Assembly: GCF_000246855.1 (NCBI RefSeq)
Contig: NC_016609.1
Coordinates: 1,054,001-1,118,000, forward strand
DNA: 64,000 nucleotides
Reading direction: 5' to 3'
Source of the DNA: Niastella koreensis GR20-10
Lineage (GTDB): Bacteria; Bacteroidota; Bacteroidia; Chitinophagales; Chitinophagaceae
A model generated the notes under the pieces. It was given only the letters and a program-made list of their open reading frames with translations. It ran no database searches and was not told where the DNA came from. This document shows, in pieces, positions 25,145 through 34,138 of this stretch (within the stretch, counting starts at the first letter, position 1; the number at the start of each line of letters is the position of its first letter). Position numbers and translations under genes: made by a program.

Positions 25145-25238
25145 GCGCCGGCATCATTTTGGATACAACAACCCTTAAATCGGACACATCCTTCGGCTGC
25201 GCTTGTTGGACTTTTGTGATTCAAAATTGAATTACAAT

Positions 25239-26036
25239 ATGAACACAATCTTTATTACAGGCGCATCAACCGGCCTGGGCAAAGCAACCGCCAAATTATT
25301 TGCAGCACGGGGCTGGCAGGTAATCGCCACCATGCGCAATCCTTCGGTTGAAAAAGAATTGAATACAATCAAGAACATTACTTTATTACCGTTGGATGTT
25401 ACCAATCCGGCCCAAATAAAAGAAACCACGCAAAAGGCCATTGCCATGGGCCCTATAGATGTAGTATTCAACAATGCGGGGTATGGGTTGATGGGCCCAT
25501 TGGAGGCTATGACCGATGAGCAGGTAACAAAACAAATAAACACCAACCTGTTAGGCGTTATCAGGGTTACCCAGGCATTCATTCCTTATTTCCGCGAAAA
25601 GCAAAGCGGTCTTTTTATCACCACCACTTCAATAGGCGGATTTATTACTTACCCCTTCAGTTCTATGTACCATGCCACCAAATGGGCGCTGGAAGGCTGG
25701 AGTGAAAGCCTTGCTTTTGAATTGAAAAAGATAGGCGTGGGTATAAAAACAGTAGCGCCCGGTTCTATCAAAACCGATTTCTTAAATCGCTCTGCTGAGT
25801 ACAGCGCGCATCCATCGTACAACAAATGGGTTGACCAGTTATTCTCAAAACTCGATCCCAGCCGGTCTACACCTGCCGAACAAATTGCTGAAGTGGTATA
25901 TGAAGCCGCAACAGATGGTAAGGATCAGTTACGATACGTGGCTGGTGAGGATGCAAAAGCCAAGTATGCCGAACGGTTTAAAATTGGCGATGAGGCGTTT
26001 AGGAAGAACCTGGAGCAACTCTTTTTTGCTGAATAA
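25239..26036 (+). CDS. Short-chain dehydrogenase/reductase (SDR)
   Basis: A 265-residue classical SDR from ATG 25239; an in-frame ATG at 25203 adds twelve non-family residues. It shows TGASTGLGKAT, NNAGYG, a catalytic Ser in TTSIGGF, YHATK for the Tyr/Lys pair, and PGSIKTDF. The sequence resembles retinol-dehydrogenase-like or oxidoreductase SDRs found beside AraC regulators in Bacteroidota. It is followed after 18 bases by an AraC-type regulator on the same strand, so regulator and enzyme probably form one unit. The substrate is unknown. Confidence 0.88.
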   Translation: MNTIFITGASTGLGKATAKLFAARGWQVIATMRNPSVEKELNTIKNITLLPLDVTNPAQIKETTQKAIAMGPIDVVFNNAGYGLMGPLEAMTDEQVTKQINTNLLGVIRVTQAFIPYFREKQSGLFITTTSIGGFITYPFSSMYHATKWALEGWSESLAFELKKIGVGIKTVAPGSIKTDFLNRSAEYSAHPSYNKWVDQLFSKLDPSRSTPAEQIAEVVYEAATDGKDQLRYVAGEDAKAKYAERFKIGDEAFRKNLEQLFFAE

Positions 26037-26054
26037 TCCCATTAACTTTGAGTA

Positions 26055-26969
26055 GTGAAAAAAGAAGAGAACAGTCCGCAGCAGTTTGATTCTATCTCTG
26101 GCCTGCACCGGGTGCTGGGGTTGCCAAAACCCTTGCACCCGCTGGTAAGCCTGATAGACAATACCAACATAAAAGTGGAGAAGGAAAAGCTGCCGCCCGC
26201 ATTCCTGTTTGATTTCTATAAGATCTCGTATAAAGAAAAGTTGCAGGGGCGATTGAAGTACGGACAAAGCTATTATGATTTTGAAGAAGGCAGCCTGGTG
26301 TTTACTGCCCCCGGTCAGGTGCTGGCCATTGCCGACGATACCGAATACAAAGGCAAGACCCTGCTCTTCCATCCCGATTTTATCCGGAATTATCCATTAG
26401 GGCAGCAGATCAAAAAATATGGTTTCTTTTCCTATGCTATTCATGAAGCGTTGCATTTGTCGGAGAAGGAGCAGGAAGTGATCCTCGGCATCTTCCGGAA
26501 TATGAATAGTGAGCTGCATGCCAACATAGACGATTTCAGCCAGGATATCATTGTCTCCCAAATTGAGTTGTTGTTAAACTACAGCAATCGTTTTTACAAG
26601 CGTCAGTTTTTAACGCGCAAAGCCGTGAACAACGATCTGCTGGCAAAGCTCGATGACCTGTTGAATGATTACTTCAATGACCAAACCGCTTTGATGAAAG
26701 GCTTGCCTTCGGTGCAGGACCTGGCTGCGCAATTACATGTATCGCCCGGTTATTTAAGCGATATGCTTCGCTCACTCACCGGGCAAAGTACCCAGCAGCA
26801 CATTCACAATAAAGTAATTGAAAAGGCCAAGGAGATCCTGAGCCAAAGTAATTTATCGGTGGCCGAGATTGCCTATCAATTGGGGTTTGAACGCCCGCAA
26901 TCGTTTAATAAACTCTTTAAACAAAAAACGAAGCTGTCGCCGTTGGAGTACAGGAAGTCATTCAACTAA
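26055..26969 (+). CDS. AraC-family transcriptional regulator (GTG start)
   Basis: A 304-residue regulator beginning with GTG at 26055. The N-terminal region (about 1-190) is a cupin-like effector domain (FEEGSLVFTAPGQVLAI, LLFHPDFIRNYPLG). The C-terminal region (205-300) is a clear AraC double HTH (VQDLAAQLHVSPGYLSDMLRS, then AEIAYQLGFERPQSFNKLFKQKT). It lies 18 bases after an SDR gene. The palindrome at 26977-27006 follows at eight bases and ends the transcript. Confidence 0.88.
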   Translation: MKKEENSPQQFDSISGLHRVLGLPKPLHPLVSLIDNTNIKVEKEKLPPAFLFDFYKISYKEKLQGRLKYGQSYYDFEEGSLVFTAPGQVLAIADDTEYKGKTLLFHPDFIRNYPLGQQIKKYGFFSYAIHEALHLSEKEQEVILGIFRNMNSELHANIDDFSQDIIVSQIELLLNYSNRFYKRQFLTRKAVNNDLLAKLDDLLNDYFNDQTALMKGLPSVQDLAAQLHVSPGYLSDMLRSLTGQSTQQHIHNKVIEKAKEILSQSNLSVAEIAYQLGFERPQSFNKLFKQKTKLSPLEYRKSFN

Positions 26970-26976
26970 AATACAA

Positions 26977-27006
26977 AAAGGTCTGCCGGCGCGCCGGCAG
27001 ACCTTT
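26977..27006. terminator. Bidirectional terminator, perfect 30-base palindrome
   Basis: Left arm AAAGGTCTGCCGGCG pairs with right arm CGCCGGCAGACCTTT without mismatch. It lies between the forward AraC gene and the reverse-strand gene ending at 27048, so it can serve both. Confidence 0.85.
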
Positions 27007-27047
27007 CTGCTGTAATGCTAATATCTACAACTAAATGCTGAAAAGCT

Positions 27048-27365
27048 CTATTGCTCCAGTTTAATTTCGCCGATATCAGTAGGCTGACCATCAGTTACAG
27101 TTACACCATCTTTTGCGGCATTTTTGTAAGGTGGCTTGGCTTCAATAATAATGCGGTAAGTGCCTGGTTTGGCGCCTGTGATCTCAAATGTACCCTTATT
27201 GATCTCTGATTTTAATGTGTCGGTAGACGACAGTGCCCATGCTCTTACAGCAGCGTCTGCCGGATTCACTGTTCCTTTTACAGAACCTACTCTAACAGCA
27301 TTGAAAGCAAATAATCCGGCGGCAGCGAAAGCGATAGCTGCCATACTCATCTTGGCATTTTTCAT
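27048..27365 (-). CDS. Small secreted carboxypeptidase-regulatory-like protein
   Basis: A 105-residue protein with a hydrophobic N-terminal segment (residues 8-24, probable signal or anchor). It contains a single Ig-like fold of the CarboxypepD_reg type (VKGTVNPADAAVRAWAL, GTFEITGAKPGTYRIIIEAKPPYKN, ending DIGEIKLEQ). Such single-domain proteins are common in Bacteroidota and mostly unassigned. It is monocistronic, ends next to the bidirectional palindrome, and has a 471-base upstream region. Confidence 0.75.
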   Translation of the reverse strand: MKNAKMSMAAIAFAAAGLFAFNAVRVGSVKGTVNPADAAVRAWALSSTDTLKSEINKGTFEITGAKPGTYRIIIEAKPPYKNAAKDGVTVTDGQPTDIGEIKLEQ

Positions 27366-27836
27366 AACTCAACTAAATTATAGGTTTAAACAAAATGGTT
27401 ACAATTTCTTCAGCTACAAGGCCTATAATCCAAGGTAGAAATTACTATTTAATCATCGTTGATGTACTAGGCATGACAAGTACTATGCCAGAACAAACCA
27501 ACCCGTATAAGAAATTATTTTAACATTTTTTGTGCTGGGGGTGGCATAATTATTTTTTCACAGCCTGTAGAATAATGTCAACACTGGCTATCTTCGTTTG
27601 CATACCCTGGTTAGTAAACCCTTTAGGCATCTGCCCAAAATCAACAATTGTAATTGGCTTGCACTATTTGTATTCCGGCTACCCGTTTCCAGGTTAAGTA
27701 TTTATTATCAAAATAAAAATTGATATCAGACTGGTTTATTGGATGGTTCACCGATAAAACCCGGCTATATATCTATTTTTGAACCGGAAAACCAACATTT
27801 TTTAAGGATATTACGTAAGTATTAGGAATAACCAAT
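27366..27836. other. Intergenic region without a recognised gene
   Basis: AT-rich spacer between the divergent small secreted protein and the M43 protease. There is no convincing ORF, RNA gene or repeat. It presumably contains the promoters of both neighbours. Confidence 0.5.
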
Positions 27837-29975
27837 ATGATGAGAAAAAATCTACAAGGACTGTTAGCCTGTTTTGTGTGTATGATTGGAAGCATGGCGG
27901 CCGTACTGGCCCAGGAAAGATGCGGTTCAATGCCCCTGATGGAAAGTACCTTTAAACGGAATCCAACCCTGCAATCGGCTTTTCAGCTCCAAACCCAAAC
28001 CATCCGGGAAGCTTTTCTGAAACGAAAAGCCCAGGCGCAGGTGTTGCGGGTAGAAGGCACTACTATTTATATACCGGTTGTATTTCATATTGTATTGCAG
28101 AACCCCAACCAGGTTACCGATGCGCAGGTGCAAGCCCAGCTGGACAGGTTAAATACTGACTATGCGGGGCTGAACGGCGATTCCACACTTATTCCGGCCT
28201 GGTTCAAACCTTTCTTTTCCAAACCCAATATCCAGTTCAAGCTGGCCCAGCGAAACGCCAACGATGAAACTTCCGATGGAATCGATCGCGTTACTACAAG
28301 CATATCGAGTTTTACTATAGATGATAACCGGCTTAAGTATACTTCCCAGGGCGGCGCCGATGCCTGGGACCATAACCGGTTCTTTAACGTGTGGATCACC
28401 CAACTGGGAAATCAATACCTGGGCTATTCCACTTTTCCTAATAGCAGCCCGGCCGCGGAAGATGGCGTGGCTATCCAGTATACCACCTTGCCGGGCAATC
28501 CCGGGGTATATGGTAAGGGCCGTACGCTCACCCACGAAACAGGCCATTTCTTTTACCTGTACCACATCTGGGGCGACGAAAATGGTTGTGCCGGTACTGA
28601 CTTCATAGACGATACACCCAACCAGGGAACCTGGACCTCAGGCTGCCTGCGCGACACCGTACATACTGATGCCTGCAGCCCGGTTGCGCCGGGGATTATG
28701 TACCAGAATTTTATGGATTATACAGATGATGCGTGTATGGTGATGTTCACCCTCGATCAGAAAACACGCATGGAAACAACTATAAATATGTACCGGCCTA
28801 CGCTACTTACCTCCAACGGTGCTGATCCTGTTGTAACCTATAACCTGGATGCGGCCGCTAAAAGTATTAACGTACCATTGCAACGTGTTTGCAGCCCTAC
28901 GTTTTCACCGGTTATTACCTTGCGGAACACAGGCTTTACCACATTAACCGCGCTTACCATTAAGGCAACACTCGATAACGGCACTGTTACAACCACCAAT
29001 TGGACGGGCTCGCTGGCTTCTTTAAAAGAAACCAATGTAACCCTTACAGCGGTAACCGTCCCGGGAGAAGGCACGCATACCCTGAATGTAAACATCTCAT
29101 CGCCCAATGGCAATACCGATGAAAACAGTGCGAACGACAATCTTACTTTGGCATTCCAGTATTACCAGGCGTTAACACCGCCTTATAAAGAAAGCTTTGA
29201 GAGTTCCACCTTCCCGCCGGTACGCTGGGATATGGTGAATCCCGATAAGAATATGACCTGGGAAAGAACAACGGCAGCCGCCAAAACCGGTAATGCCTCA
29301 GCAGTAATCCGCAACTACGATTATAAGGCCAATGGTCAGAAGGATTATCTCCGCCTGCCAATGATGAATATTACTTCGGGCGATTCTGCCTTCATGACCT
29401 TCCAGGTAGCGGCAGCAGCGTATTCCGACACCGGCAAAGCGAATAACCCGTTCGATACGCTGGAAGTACTGGTGAGCAAAGATTGTGGCGCTACCTTCAC
29501 CAGTTTGTACAGGAAAGGAGGCAAGGATCTGCTCACCGTATTAAAAGCAGATACATTGGCGTATGTGCCAAAGTCAACCGAATGGCGAAAAGATTCGGTG
29601 AACCTCACGCCGTACATCAACGCCGGACAAATATTACTGGCCTTCGTCAATACCAATGAGCATGAGAATAATGTGTATCTCGATGATGTTAATGTGTACA
29701 CGTATACGGCAAGTGATATCCTGAAAGCAAAAGGGTTTATGATAACGCCAAACCCTACCACCAGCAGGTTTACAATACAATTTTATCCTTACCCAACCTT
29801 TGTAAAGGGAATAAACGTATTTAATAGTCAGGGGCAGCAAGTGGCTTCGCAGCGGCTGAATGCAGCCGGCAGCAGCGGGTATACGTTCGATTTAACCGGC
29901 ATGGCCAGTGGCGTATACATGGTGCAGATAGTGCTCGGCGATGGCGTAATCACCCGCAAGGTGATCAAACAATAG
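27837..29975 (+). CDS. Secreted M43 (pappalysin-like) metalloprotease with T9SS type A tag
   Basis: A 712-residue protein with a signal peptide (ending VLAQ), then an M43 catalytic domain with HETGH at 233-237 followed by LYHIWGD and later MDYTDDACMVMF. A CARDB-like/Ig-like region (about 330-440), a MAM/jelly-roll-like region, and a C-terminal type A sorting domain (MITPNPTTSRFTI, NVFNSQGQQV, GVYMVQIV, ending RKVIKQ) complete it. It is an exported zinc protease cut from its sorting domain by the T9SS. It differs from the 18799-22407 protease in size, accessory repeats and tag type. ATG at 27840 is an equally possible start. Confidence 0.92.
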   Translation: MMRKNLQGLLACFVCMIGSMAAVLAQERCGSMPLMESTFKRNPTLQSAFQLQTQTIREAFLKRKAQAQVLRVEGTTIYIPVVFHIVLQNPNQVTDAQVQAQLDRLNTDYAGLNGDSTLIPAWFKPFFSKPNIQFKLAQRNANDETSDGIDRVTTSISSFTIDDNRLKYTSQGGADAWDHNRFFNVWITQLGNQYLGYSTFPNSSPAAEDGVAIQYTTLPGNPGVYGKGRTLTHETGHFFYLYHIWGDENGCAGTDFIDDTPNQGTWTSGCLRDTVHTDACSPVAPGIMYQNFMDYTDDACMVMFTLDQKTRMETTINMYRPTLLTSNGADPVVTYNLDAAAKSINVPLQRVCSPTFSPVITLRNTGFTTLTALTIKATLDNGTVTTTNWTGSLASLKETNVTLTAVTVPGEGTHTLNVNISSPNGNTDENSANDNLTLAFQYYQALTPPYKESFESSTFPPVRWDMVNPDKNMTWERTTAAAKTGNASAVIRNYDYKANGQKDYLRLPMMNITSGDSAFMTFQVAAAAYSDTGKANNPFDTLEVLVSKDCGATFTSLYRKGGKDLLTVLKADTLAYVPKSTEWRKDSVNLTPYINAGQILLAFVNTNEHENNVYLDDVNVYTYTASDILKAKGFMITPNPTTSRFTIQFYPYPTFVKGINVFNSQGQQVASQRLNAAGSSGYTFDLTGMASGVYMVQIVLGDGVITRKVIKQ

Positions 29976-29994
29976 GCAGTTAGCAATAAATATA

Positions 29995-30031
29995 AAAGTG
30001 CCGCGCTTCCGAAGGGATGTCGCGGCACTTT
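29995..30031. terminator. Hairpin terminator between convergent genes
   Basis: AAAGTGCCGCG (29995-30005) pairs with CGCGGCACTTT (30021-30031) around a 15-base loop. It lies 20 bases after the M43 stop and also at the end of the reverse-strand ABC gene transcript. Confidence 0.85.
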
Positions 30032-30033
30032 GC

Positions 30034-30087
30034 TTTCCGCGCAGCGGTGTATTTTGCTTTAGGCTTTCGGCTTAAGGCTTTCAGCTT
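30034..30087 (-). repeat. 3'-end composite repeat: AAAGC heptamers plus conserved core (copy 1)
   Basis: Read on the reverse strand, five consecutive 7-base units (AGCTGAA, AGCCTTA, AGCCGAA, AGCCTAA, AGCAAAA) run through the stop codon of the ABC gene. They are followed by the core AATACACCGCTGCGCGGAAA. The same layout recurs after parC and purM. Confidence 0.85.
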
Positions 30088-31531
30088 GCCTTTTTAAAGT
30101 CATATTTCCATTTTCTAGTAATACGGCATTGGTAATACAACTGGGCATGTCCTTAGTATAATGCGTCACATACAGCAGGGTAGTATGGAACGTTTCACAC
30201 AGCTGGTTCACCAGGGTTTTAAAATAACTGATCTGTTCATCGTCCAGGCCCTGGGTAGGTTCATCCAGGATCAGCAAGGGCGGGTTCTTTACCAATGCTC
30301 TCGCCAGCAGTACCATGCGTTGCTGACCCAAGGATAATTGAAAAAGCGGCCGGCGTTGCAGGGATTGCAATTGCAGCAGCTGGATCGAGTTTTGTACCTG
30401 CTCCTGTTGCGCCGTTGAGATCTGTCTGAACAACCCGATGGTGTCAAACAATCCCGAAGCAATTACATCAAAGCAGGAAGTGCCGCGATCGAAGTACAGG
30501 TGCAGCTCGGGCGACACAAATCCTATCCGCCGTTTAATGTCCCAGATGCTTTCCCCGCTGCCGCGCCGTTGATCGAACAGGTACAGCTCGTTGGCATAAG
30601 CCTGTGGGTTATCGGCCGTTACCAGGCTCAGCAGGGTGCTTTTGCCTGCGCCGTTCGGGCCCGAAATACTCCAGCATTCCCCCTTTTTAACTTCCCAGTT
30701 TATGTTTTGAAGAATGGTTCTTTCGCCATACTTGATGGTCACGTTTACCATTTTCACGACAGTGGTAAAATGATTGCTCTCGCCGGCAGCTTTCAGTTTT
30801 TGAATAATTGCAGCAGGCAGGGGAGGCGCCACTGCGGCTTGTTGCAGTTGAATGGCCGATTTTTTACCCGCCGAAACCAATTGGCCATTTTCCAGCACCG
30901 CCACATGCGTAATGCAACCGGGCAGTTCCTGCGGTGGCGTGATGAGAATAATGGAAATACCGCTGGCCACAATAGTATCCAGGATGCGATGCAGGCTTTG
31001 GCGGCCTTCCACATCCAGCCCAATAAAGGGGTTATCCATAATCAGCAGGGCCGGGTCAAGAAACAGGGCTTTGGCCAGTTGCAGCCGTTTGTTTTCCCCG
31101 TTCGAAAGCTGGATCAGCGGCTCGGGCAACACATGGGTAAGGTGCAGCTGCTCGATCCAGTTGGTGGCGGGCTGGCTGTCGGTAAAAGGCTGCAGCTCCT
31201 CCTGCACGGTCATGGCATCCTCCGAATCGGAGGAATTATAGCGTTGCTGGTAATAAAAATCGCTGGTATTGGACCGGTTTTTAAAGTGATGTTGCTGTTC
31301 AATAAGCAAAATACGGTTGGCGTGGGTGTGATTGGGCAGGTGAAACGATACTGTGCCACTATGAAATGCCCTTCCTGTAAGGGCCTGGGCCAGGGTGGTT
31401 TTACCGCTGCCCGATTTGCCAATAATCGCCCATTGTTCGCCGGGCAGAATGGTAAGATTGATATTTTTTAAGATATCAATATTGTTAATGGTCACCGAAA
31501 CATCGGTTAGTTGGGCCAGTGCTAAACTCAT
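30059..31531 (-). CDS. Twin-domain ABC ATPase, ModF/PhrA-like
   Basis: A 490-residue soluble protein made of two ABC domains. Domain 1 has Walker A GKSGSGKTTL, signature LSNGENKRLQ and Walker B LLIMDNPFIGLD, where Asn replaces the usual catalytic Glu. Domain 2 has Walker A GPNGAGKSTLL, signature LSLGQQRMVL and an intact LLILDEP. No transmembrane segment is present. ModF/PhrA proteins are linked to molybdenum genes in proteobacteria; here no molybdate genes are near and the role is open. The last ten codons (RQAESLKPKA and stop) are encoded by a heptamer repeat, so the C-terminal tail is probably not conserved. Confidence 0.85.
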   Translation of the reverse strand: MSLALAQLTDVSVTINNIDILKNINLTILPGEQWAIIGKSGSGKTTLAQALTGRAFHSGTVSFHLPNHTHANRILLIEQQHHFKNRSNTSDFYYQQRYNSSDSEDAMTVQEELQPFTDSQPATNWIEQLHLTHVLPEPLIQLSNGENKRLQLAKALFLDPALLIMDNPFIGLDVEGRQSLHRILDTIVASGISIILITPPQELPGCITHVAVLENGQLVSAGKKSAIQLQQAAVAPPLPAAIIQKLKAAGESNHFTTVVKMVNVTIKYGERTILQNINWEVKKGECWSISGPNGAGKSTLLSLVTADNPQAYANELYLFDQRRGSGESIWDIKRRIGFVSPELHLYFDRGTSCFDVIASGLFDTIGLFRQISTAQQEQVQNSIQLLQLQSLQRRPLFQLSLGQQRMVLLARALVKNPPLLILDEPTQGLDDEQISYFKTLVNQLCETFHTTLLYVTHYTKDMPSCITNAVLLENGNMTLKRQAESLKPKA

Positions 31532-31871
31532 ACAAGATCAAATTATACGGTGAATCGGCTGCAAACTAATGGGTTAAATCTTATGTGACAAAATAGGATA
31601 TCCCGGAGATATCCCTGATATGTCCCGGATTTATTCCGGAGATATCCCGTCCCTCATTAAGAGGGGAATATCTTCAGAATATAACGCTAATAAATGTGAA
31701 TCAATAGTTTGATATAGTGATTTTATGCATAATATGAAGTGCGTTTAATCCCTGGGCAAACACCCTGGCCCCCTGATTCCTGTTCCCCGGATCCCTGGCT
31801 TTTATGCCTTCTCTTTGAAATTTTCCACAATAGTTAATAACTCAATAAAAAATCGGTTGCCCTCATTTGGC

Positions 31872-31879
31872 TATATTTG
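31872..31879 (+). promoter_or_regulatory. Candidate -7 box upstream of parE
   Basis: TATATTTG matches the Bacteroidota -7 consensus TAnnTTTG exactly. No TTG lies at the ideal -33 distance; the nearest is 12 bases upstream. The implied 5' leader of about 240 bases is long. Confidence 0.4.
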
Positions 31880-32070
31880 CCCGTTCAGGCGTTTTTGGTG
31901 TACGATTTGTAGATTGTGGCCGGTTTTGCGGGACAGGAAGCGGGGATTACTGCAATTGTGCATCTTTACACCATTTATTTCCAGTGTTTTAAGTATTTTT
32001 CCCGGGAATACCCCGTTGCTAAAACATATGGGAATTTTACTATTTGAGGGGAAGCAGGGACAATCGGAAA

Positions 32071-32098
32071 CCACTCACCATTGACCACTCACCACTCA
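32071..32098 (+). repeat. CCACTCA heptamer tract just upstream of parE
   Basis: Four contiguous 7-base units: CCACTCA, CCATTGA, CCACTCA, CCACTCA. They end 29 bases before the parE start codon, so this is a 5' rather than a 3' placement. Confidence 0.8.
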
Positions 32099-32127
32099 CA
32101 AGCAGAAAAAGACATATCCGTATAAAC

Positions 32128-34050
32128 ATGGCAAAGACAGAAAAAAACGACTTGTTTGATTATACCGAAGACTCGATTAAATCGCTTGACTGGCGGGAGC
32201 ACATCCGCCTTCGTCCGGGTATGTATATCGGTAAGCTGGGCGATGGCTCCAGTCCCGATGACGGTATCTATGTGTTGATCAAAGAGGTGATCGATAACTG
32301 TATCGACGAATATACCATGGGTTATGGTAAGCAGGTTGATATTTCCATCAGCGAAAAATCGGTTACTATTCGTGACTACGGTCGTGGTATTCCGTTGGGT
32401 AAGGTGGTGGAAGTAGTGAGCAAGATCAATACCGGCGCCAAATACGACAGTAAAGTATTCCAGAAGAGTGTGGGTTTGAACGGGGTGGGTACCAAAGCGG
32501 TAAATGCCCTGAGCACCTATTTTAAAGTAACCGCCTTCCGCGAAGGAAAGGAAAAAACGGCCGAGTTTGAACGCGGCGTTCTTACCAAAGAACATAAGGA
32601 GAACAAAACTTCAGAAGGTAACGGCACCATGGTTACTTTCATTCCCGATGATACGGTATTCAAGAACTTCCATTACATCCATGAATACCTCGATAGCCAG
32701 TTGTGGAACTATTGTTACCTGAATGCCGGTTTGGTGATGAACTTCAACGGCAAAAAGTACGTTAGTAAGAACGGTCTGCTCGATCTGTTACAGCGTAAAA
32801 CAAACGAAGACGAGCTGCGCTATCCCATCATTCACCTCAAAGGCGAGGATATTGAAGTAGCCCTCACCCACGAGAACCAATACGGTGAAGAATACTATTC
32901 ATTTGTAAACGGACAGTATACAACCCAGGGTGGAACCCACCTGGCGGCTTTCCGCGAGGCAGTGGTTAAAACCATCCGTGATTTTTATAAAAAAGATTAT
33001 GATGCGGCCGATATCCGGGCCAGCATTTGCGCGGCTGTTTCAGTACGCGTGCAGGAGCCGGTGTTTGAATCGCAAACAAAAACCAAACTGGGCTCGCAGG
33101 TAGTGTATGAAGGCGGTCCTTCCATGAAGAACTTTGTGGGTGAGTTTATGAGCAAAGAGCTGGACAATTACCTGCACCGGAATCCAACGGTAGCCGATTC
33201 TTTGAAGAAGCGGATTGAACAAAGCGAACGCGAGCGTAAGGAACTGGCCGGTATTAAAAAGCTGGCGAACGAACGCGCCAAAAAAGCCAATCTGCATAAC
33301 CGCAAATTGCGTGATTGCCGCTACCACCACAACGATGAGCCAACAGGCCGCGATAAGGAAGCTATTCTGGAGAAGGGGAAAGAAAGCACTATTTTTATTA
33401 CCGAGGGTGATTCGGCCAGCGGCTCCATTACCAAATCGCGCAATGTAGAAACGCAGGCGGTGTTCAGCTTACGCGGAAAACCGTTGAACTGTTTTGCATT
33501 GACGAAGAAGGTGGTGTATGAAAATGAGGAGTTCAATCTGTTGCAACACGCCCTGAATATTGAAGAAGGTTATGAAGGCCTGCGCTATAACAACATAGTT
33601 ATTGCCACTGATGCCGATGTGGATGGCATGCACATCCGCCTGCTGATGATGACCTTCTTCCTGCAGTTCTTCCCCGACCTGGTAAAGAACGGTCACGTAT
33701 ATATTCTGGAAACGCCTTTGTTCCGCGTACGCGATAAAAAACAAACTTTCTATTGCTACGATGATGTGGAAAAGAAGGCTGCCATTAAAAAGCTGGGCGG
33801 CAAGCCGGAGATCACCCGTTTTAAAGGATTGGGTGAAATTTCTCCCGAAGAATTTGCCCGTTTTATTGGCCCTGAAATGCGCAAACAGCCGGTGATCATC
33901 GAGCAGGGCGAACACGTTCAGCAATTACTGGAATACTATATGGGTAAGAACACCCAGGAGCGGCAGGAGTTTATTATCGACAATCTGCGTGTAGAACTGG
34001 ATCTGGCGGAAGAAACAGCTGCAGCGGAGGAAAAAGCAGCCAAAAGCTAA
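32128..34050 (+). CDS. parE: DNA topoisomerase IV subunit B
   Basis: A 640-residue type IIA topoisomerase B subunit starting at ATG 32128; the open frame to 32044 runs through a heptamer tract and is not coding. It has a GHKL ATPase ([38 protein letters not shown]), a transducer, and a TOPRIM domain ([30 protein letters not shown]). It is shorter than GyrB and fits the ParE class of Bacteroidota. With ParC, encoded 1.4 kb downstream on the same strand, it forms the chromosome-decatenating enzyme. The last codons (AAKS, stop) lie in an AAAGC heptamer tract. Confidence 0.93.
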   Translation: MAKTEKNDLFDYTEDSIKSLDWREHIRLRPGMYIGKLGDGSSPDDGIYVLIKEVIDNCIDEYTMGYGKQVDISISEKSVTIRDYGRGIPLGKVVEVVSKINTGAKYDSKVFQKSVGLNGVGTKAVNALSTYFKVTAFREGKEKTAEFERGVLTKEHKENKTSEGNGTMVTFIPDDTVFKNFHYIHEYLDSQLWNYCYLNAGLVMNFNGKKYVSKNGLLDLLQRKTNEDELRYPIIHLKGEDIEVALTHENQYGEEYYSFVNGQYTTQGGTHLAAFREAVVKTIRDFYKKDYDAADIRASICAAVSVRVQEPVFESQTKTKLGSQVVYEGGPSMKNFVGEFMSKELDNYLHRNPTVADSLKKRIEQSERERKELAGIKKLANERAKKANLHNRKLRDCRYHHNDEPTGRDKEAILEKGKESTIFITEGDSASGSITKSRNVETQAVFSLRGKPLNCFALTKKVVYENEEFNLLQHALNIEEGYEGLRYNNIVIATDADVDGMHIRLLMMTFFLQFFPDLVKNGHVYILETPLFRVRDKKQTFYCYDDVEKKAAIKKLGGKPEITRFKGLGEISPEEFARFIGPEMRKQPVIIEQGEHVQQLLEYYMGKNTQERQEFIIDNLRVELDLAEETAAAEEKAAKS

Positions 34051-34110
34051 AAGCAGAAAGCCAAAAGCTGTATTTGCTGTAAGCTTTAAACTTTGGGCTA
34101 TTAGCCTTGC
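34039..34110 (+). repeat. AAAGC heptamer tracts across the parE stop codon
   Basis: GC dinucleotides recur exactly every 7 bases at 34039, 34046, 34053, 34060 and 34067 (units GCCAAAA, GCTAAAA, GCAGAAA, GCCAAAA). A second, inverted-type run GCTGTAA, GCTTTAA, ACTTTGG, GCTATTA, GCCTTGC follows from 34076. The parE stop TAA at 34048 lies inside the first run. No core element is present here. Confidence 0.85.
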
Positions 34111-34138
34111 ATTTTAGTATGATTAAAGTTTGTAACAA

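Larger units (their letters stand above)
31532..32127. other. Intergenic region upstream of parE with short repeats
   Basis: 596 bases between the divergent ABC gene and parE, with no convincing ORF. It holds a 13-base direct repeat CCGGAGATATCCC at 31603-31615 and 31636-31648 amid other GATATCC/TCCCGG fragments. A TAnnTTTG promoter-like box lies at 31872-31879, and a CCACTCA heptamer tract at 32071-32098. Confidence 0.7.

Noticed and set aside
30500-31471. 323-codon open frame opposite the ModF-like ABC gene
   Set aside because: The reverse strand encodes two intact ABC domains; the forward frame is a compositional shadow.
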